Below, in pieces: positions 5,033-6,469 of a stretch of DNA of 6,469 nt. The DNA lies in the NCBI GenBank assembly GCA_903865885.1, contig CAIPLJ010000120.1, positions 1 to 6,469 of the forward strand, read 5' to 3'. The position numbers were made by a program, and so were the translations under genes. Below the pieces are notes generated by a model. The model was not told the origin of the DNA. It saw only the letters and a program-made list of their open reading frames with translations, and made no database searches. The stretch's first letter is position 1, and the number at the start of each line of letters is the position of its first letter. The DNA comes from an uncultured Actinomycetes bacterium (lineage in GTDB: Bacteria; Actinomycetota; Actinomycetes; Nanopelagicales; Nanopelagicaceae).

Positions 5033-6469
5033 ATGGCAGAGCTCAAGATCCAACCGAATGAAATTCGGGATGCCTTAGCGAACTTCGTTAAGTCATACGA
5101 TCCAGGCACCGCGGCTCGTGATGAAGTCGGAACAGTAAGTCAGGCAGGCGATGGAATCGCTCGCGTTGAAGGACTTCCTTCAACAATGGCTAACGAACTT
5201 CTTCAATTCGAGAACGGCACACTAGGACTCGCACTGAACCTCGACGTGCGCGAAATCGGTGTTGTTATCTTGGGCGATTACGCAGGCATTGAAGAAGGAA
5301 CATCTGTACGTCGTACAGGTGAAGTTCTCTCTGTTCCCGTCGGCGATGGATTCCTCGGTCGCGTAGTTGACCCACTTGGTCGACCAATCGATGGCAAGGG
5401 CGAAATTAAGCCCGATGCACGTCGTGCACTCGAACTTCAAGCACCATCAGTAGTTCAGCGCCAACCTGTTAAAGAGCCAATGGCAACAGGTATCAAGGCA
5501 ATCGATGCAATGACAGCAATCGGTCGTGGACAGCGTCAGCTCATTATTGGTGACCGTCAGACAGGTAAGACTGCAGTTGCAATCGACACAATTATTAACC
5601 AACGCGAAAACTGGCTGACAGGCGATAAGAAGAAGCAGGTTAAGTGCATCTACGTTGCTATTGGTCAGAAGGGTTCAACGATTGCATCTGTACGAGGTGC
5701 TCTCGAAGAAGCTGGCGCAATGGAGTACACAACAATCGTTGCATCCCCTGCATCAGATCCTGCTGGCTTTAAGTACCTCGCTCCTTACACCGGTTCTGCA
5801 TTTGGTCAGCACTGGATGTATAACGGTGAGCACGTTCTTATTGTTTTCGATGATCTTTCCAAGCAAGCTGAGGCATACCGTTCAGTCTCATTGCTTCTTC
5901 GTCGCCCACCAGGCCGCGAAGCGTATCCAGGAGACGTTTTCTACTTACACTCACGTCTTCTCGAGCGTTGCGCAAAGCTATCCGATGAACTCGGTGGCGG
6001 TTCAATGACTGGTCTTCCAATCATTGAAACAAAGGGAAATGACGTTTCAGCGTTTATTCCTACAAACGTAATTTCAATTACTGATGGACAGTGCTTCCTT
6101 GAAACAGATCTCTTTAACGCTGGCGTTCGCCCAGCGATTAACGTGGGTATCTCAGTTTCTCGTGTTGGTGGTTCTGCACAGACTAAGGCGATGAAGAAGA
6201 TTGCCGGACGTCTGCGTCTTGACCTTGCACAGTTCCGTGAGCTCGAAGCATTCGCTGCCTTCGGTTCAGATCTTGATGCTGCATCAAAGGCTCAACTCGA
6301 GCGCGGTGCACGTATGGTTGAACTCTTGAAGCAGGGTCAGTACTCACCATATTCACTCGAGCGTCAGATTGTTTCAATCTGGGCAGGCACAACAGGCAAG
6401 CTCGATGATGTTGCTGTTGCTGATATCCGTCGCTTTGAAACAGAACTTCTCGACTTCATTGGTCGCGAA
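5033..6469 (+). CDS. atpA: F-type ATP synthase F1 subunit alpha, 3' truncated
   Basis: Alpha alternates with beta in the F1 head; it binds nucleotide at non-catalytic sites and supplies an arginine to the catalytic site on beta. The window holds 479 codons from ATG 5033 and ends in frame without a stop; the full protein is usually about 510-550 aa. Seen in order: an N-terminal segment (to about residue 25) that contacts delta, a beta-barrel domain with GDGIARVEGL (39-48), the Walker A loop GDRQTGKT (173-180, K179 and T180), GQKGSTIASVRG (211-222), the Walker B strand VLIVFDD (268-274), RRPPGREAYPGDVFYLHSRL (290-309), SITDGQCFLETDLF (348-361), and the alpha/beta signature PAINVGISVS (367-376) followed by the catalytic-site arginine R377. 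The C-terminal helical domain runs from KAMKKIAGRLRLDLAQ to the window end. No catalytic residue is missing. Any C-terminal extension of the mycobacterial kind would lie outside the window. Confidence 0.98.
   Translation, partial: MAELKIQPNEIRDALANFVKSYDPGTAARDEVGTVSQAGDGIARVEGLPSTMANELLQFENGTLGLALNLDVREIGVVILGDYAGIEEGTSVRRTGEVLSVPVGDGFLGRVVDPLGRPIDGKGEIKPDARRALELQAPSVVQRQPVKEPMATGIKAIDAMTAIGRGQRQLIIGDRQTGKTAVAIDTIINQRENWLTGDKKKQVKCIYVAIGQKGSTIASVRGALEEAGAMEYTTIVASPASDPAGFKYLAPYTGSAFGQHWMYNGEHVLIVFDDLSKQAEAYRSVSLLLRRPPGREAYPGDVFYLHSRLLERCAKLSDELGGGSMTGLPIIETKGNDVSAFIPTNVISITDGQCFLETDLFNAGVRPAINVGISVSRVGGSAQTKAMKKIAGRLRLDLAQFRELEAFAAFGSDLDAASKAQLERGARMVELLKQGQYSPYSLERQIVSIWAGTTGKLDDVAVADIRRFETELLDFIGRE

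Noticed and set aside
5655..6008. 117-codon + strand open frame inside atpA in another frame
   Set aside because: It lies wholly within the highly conserved alpha-subunit coding sequence and its Leu/Ser-rich product matches nothing.

Overview
This window is one co-directional gene block, all on the + strand: glyA (5' truncated) - wecA/tagO-type phosphoglycosyltransferase - atpI - atpZ - [144-bp gap] - atpB - atpE - atpF - atpH - atpA (3' truncated). It covers the 5' half of an F-type ATP synthase operon and the genes normally found upstream of it in Actinobacteria. A polyprenyl-phosphate sugar transferase directly before atpI/atpB, a separate long delta subunit of 277 aa, and actinobacterial wording in subunits b, delta and alpha (for example IEGGIERAEKAQ in b and YLHSRLLERCAKLSDELG in alpha) place it in that phylum. 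Base composition looks moderate, far from the high GC of Streptomyces or Mycobacterium, and spacing is very tight. Together these suggest a small-genome aquatic actinobacterium such as the freshwater acI group (Nanopelagicales). The phylum is well supported; the order is an inference.

Region by region: 1-717 is the C-terminal 238 residues of a serine hydroxymethyltransferase-family enzyme. 734-1825 is a membrane glycosyl-1-phosphate transferase that primes cell-surface polysaccharide synthesis. 1806-2234 and 2215-2418 are two small membrane proteins, AtpI-like and AtpZ-like. Each start codon lies 20 bp inside the gene before it, so translational coupling is likely. 2419-2562 is the only sizeable gap. 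It holds a plausible promoter, a strong Shine-Dalgarno sequence, and a GC-rich segment with two alternative pairing partners. 2563-5012 encodes Fo subunits a, c and b and the delta stalk subunit, and 5033-6469 encodes the first 479 codons of catalytic-head subunit alpha.

The products cooperate as one machine. Subunit a (Arg188) and the c-ring (Glu54) move ions, b and delta form the peripheral stalk to the head, and alpha is the non-catalytic nucleotide-binding subunit. AtpI and AtpZ are probable assembly or accessory factors. Genes for gamma, beta and epsilon are expected just past the window's end.

This is mostly a conventional locus, and I see no undescribed multi-gene system. The points worth a second look are a c subunit whose glycine-rich helix-1 motif is partly replaced by alanine (G16-A18-A20-G22), a perfect 9-bp hairpin between atpE and atpF that covers the atpF ribosome-binding region, the structured atpZ-atpB gap, an unusual (GT)/(GC) alternating tract at the atpB start, and a GlyA copy that departs from the family consensus at several positions.
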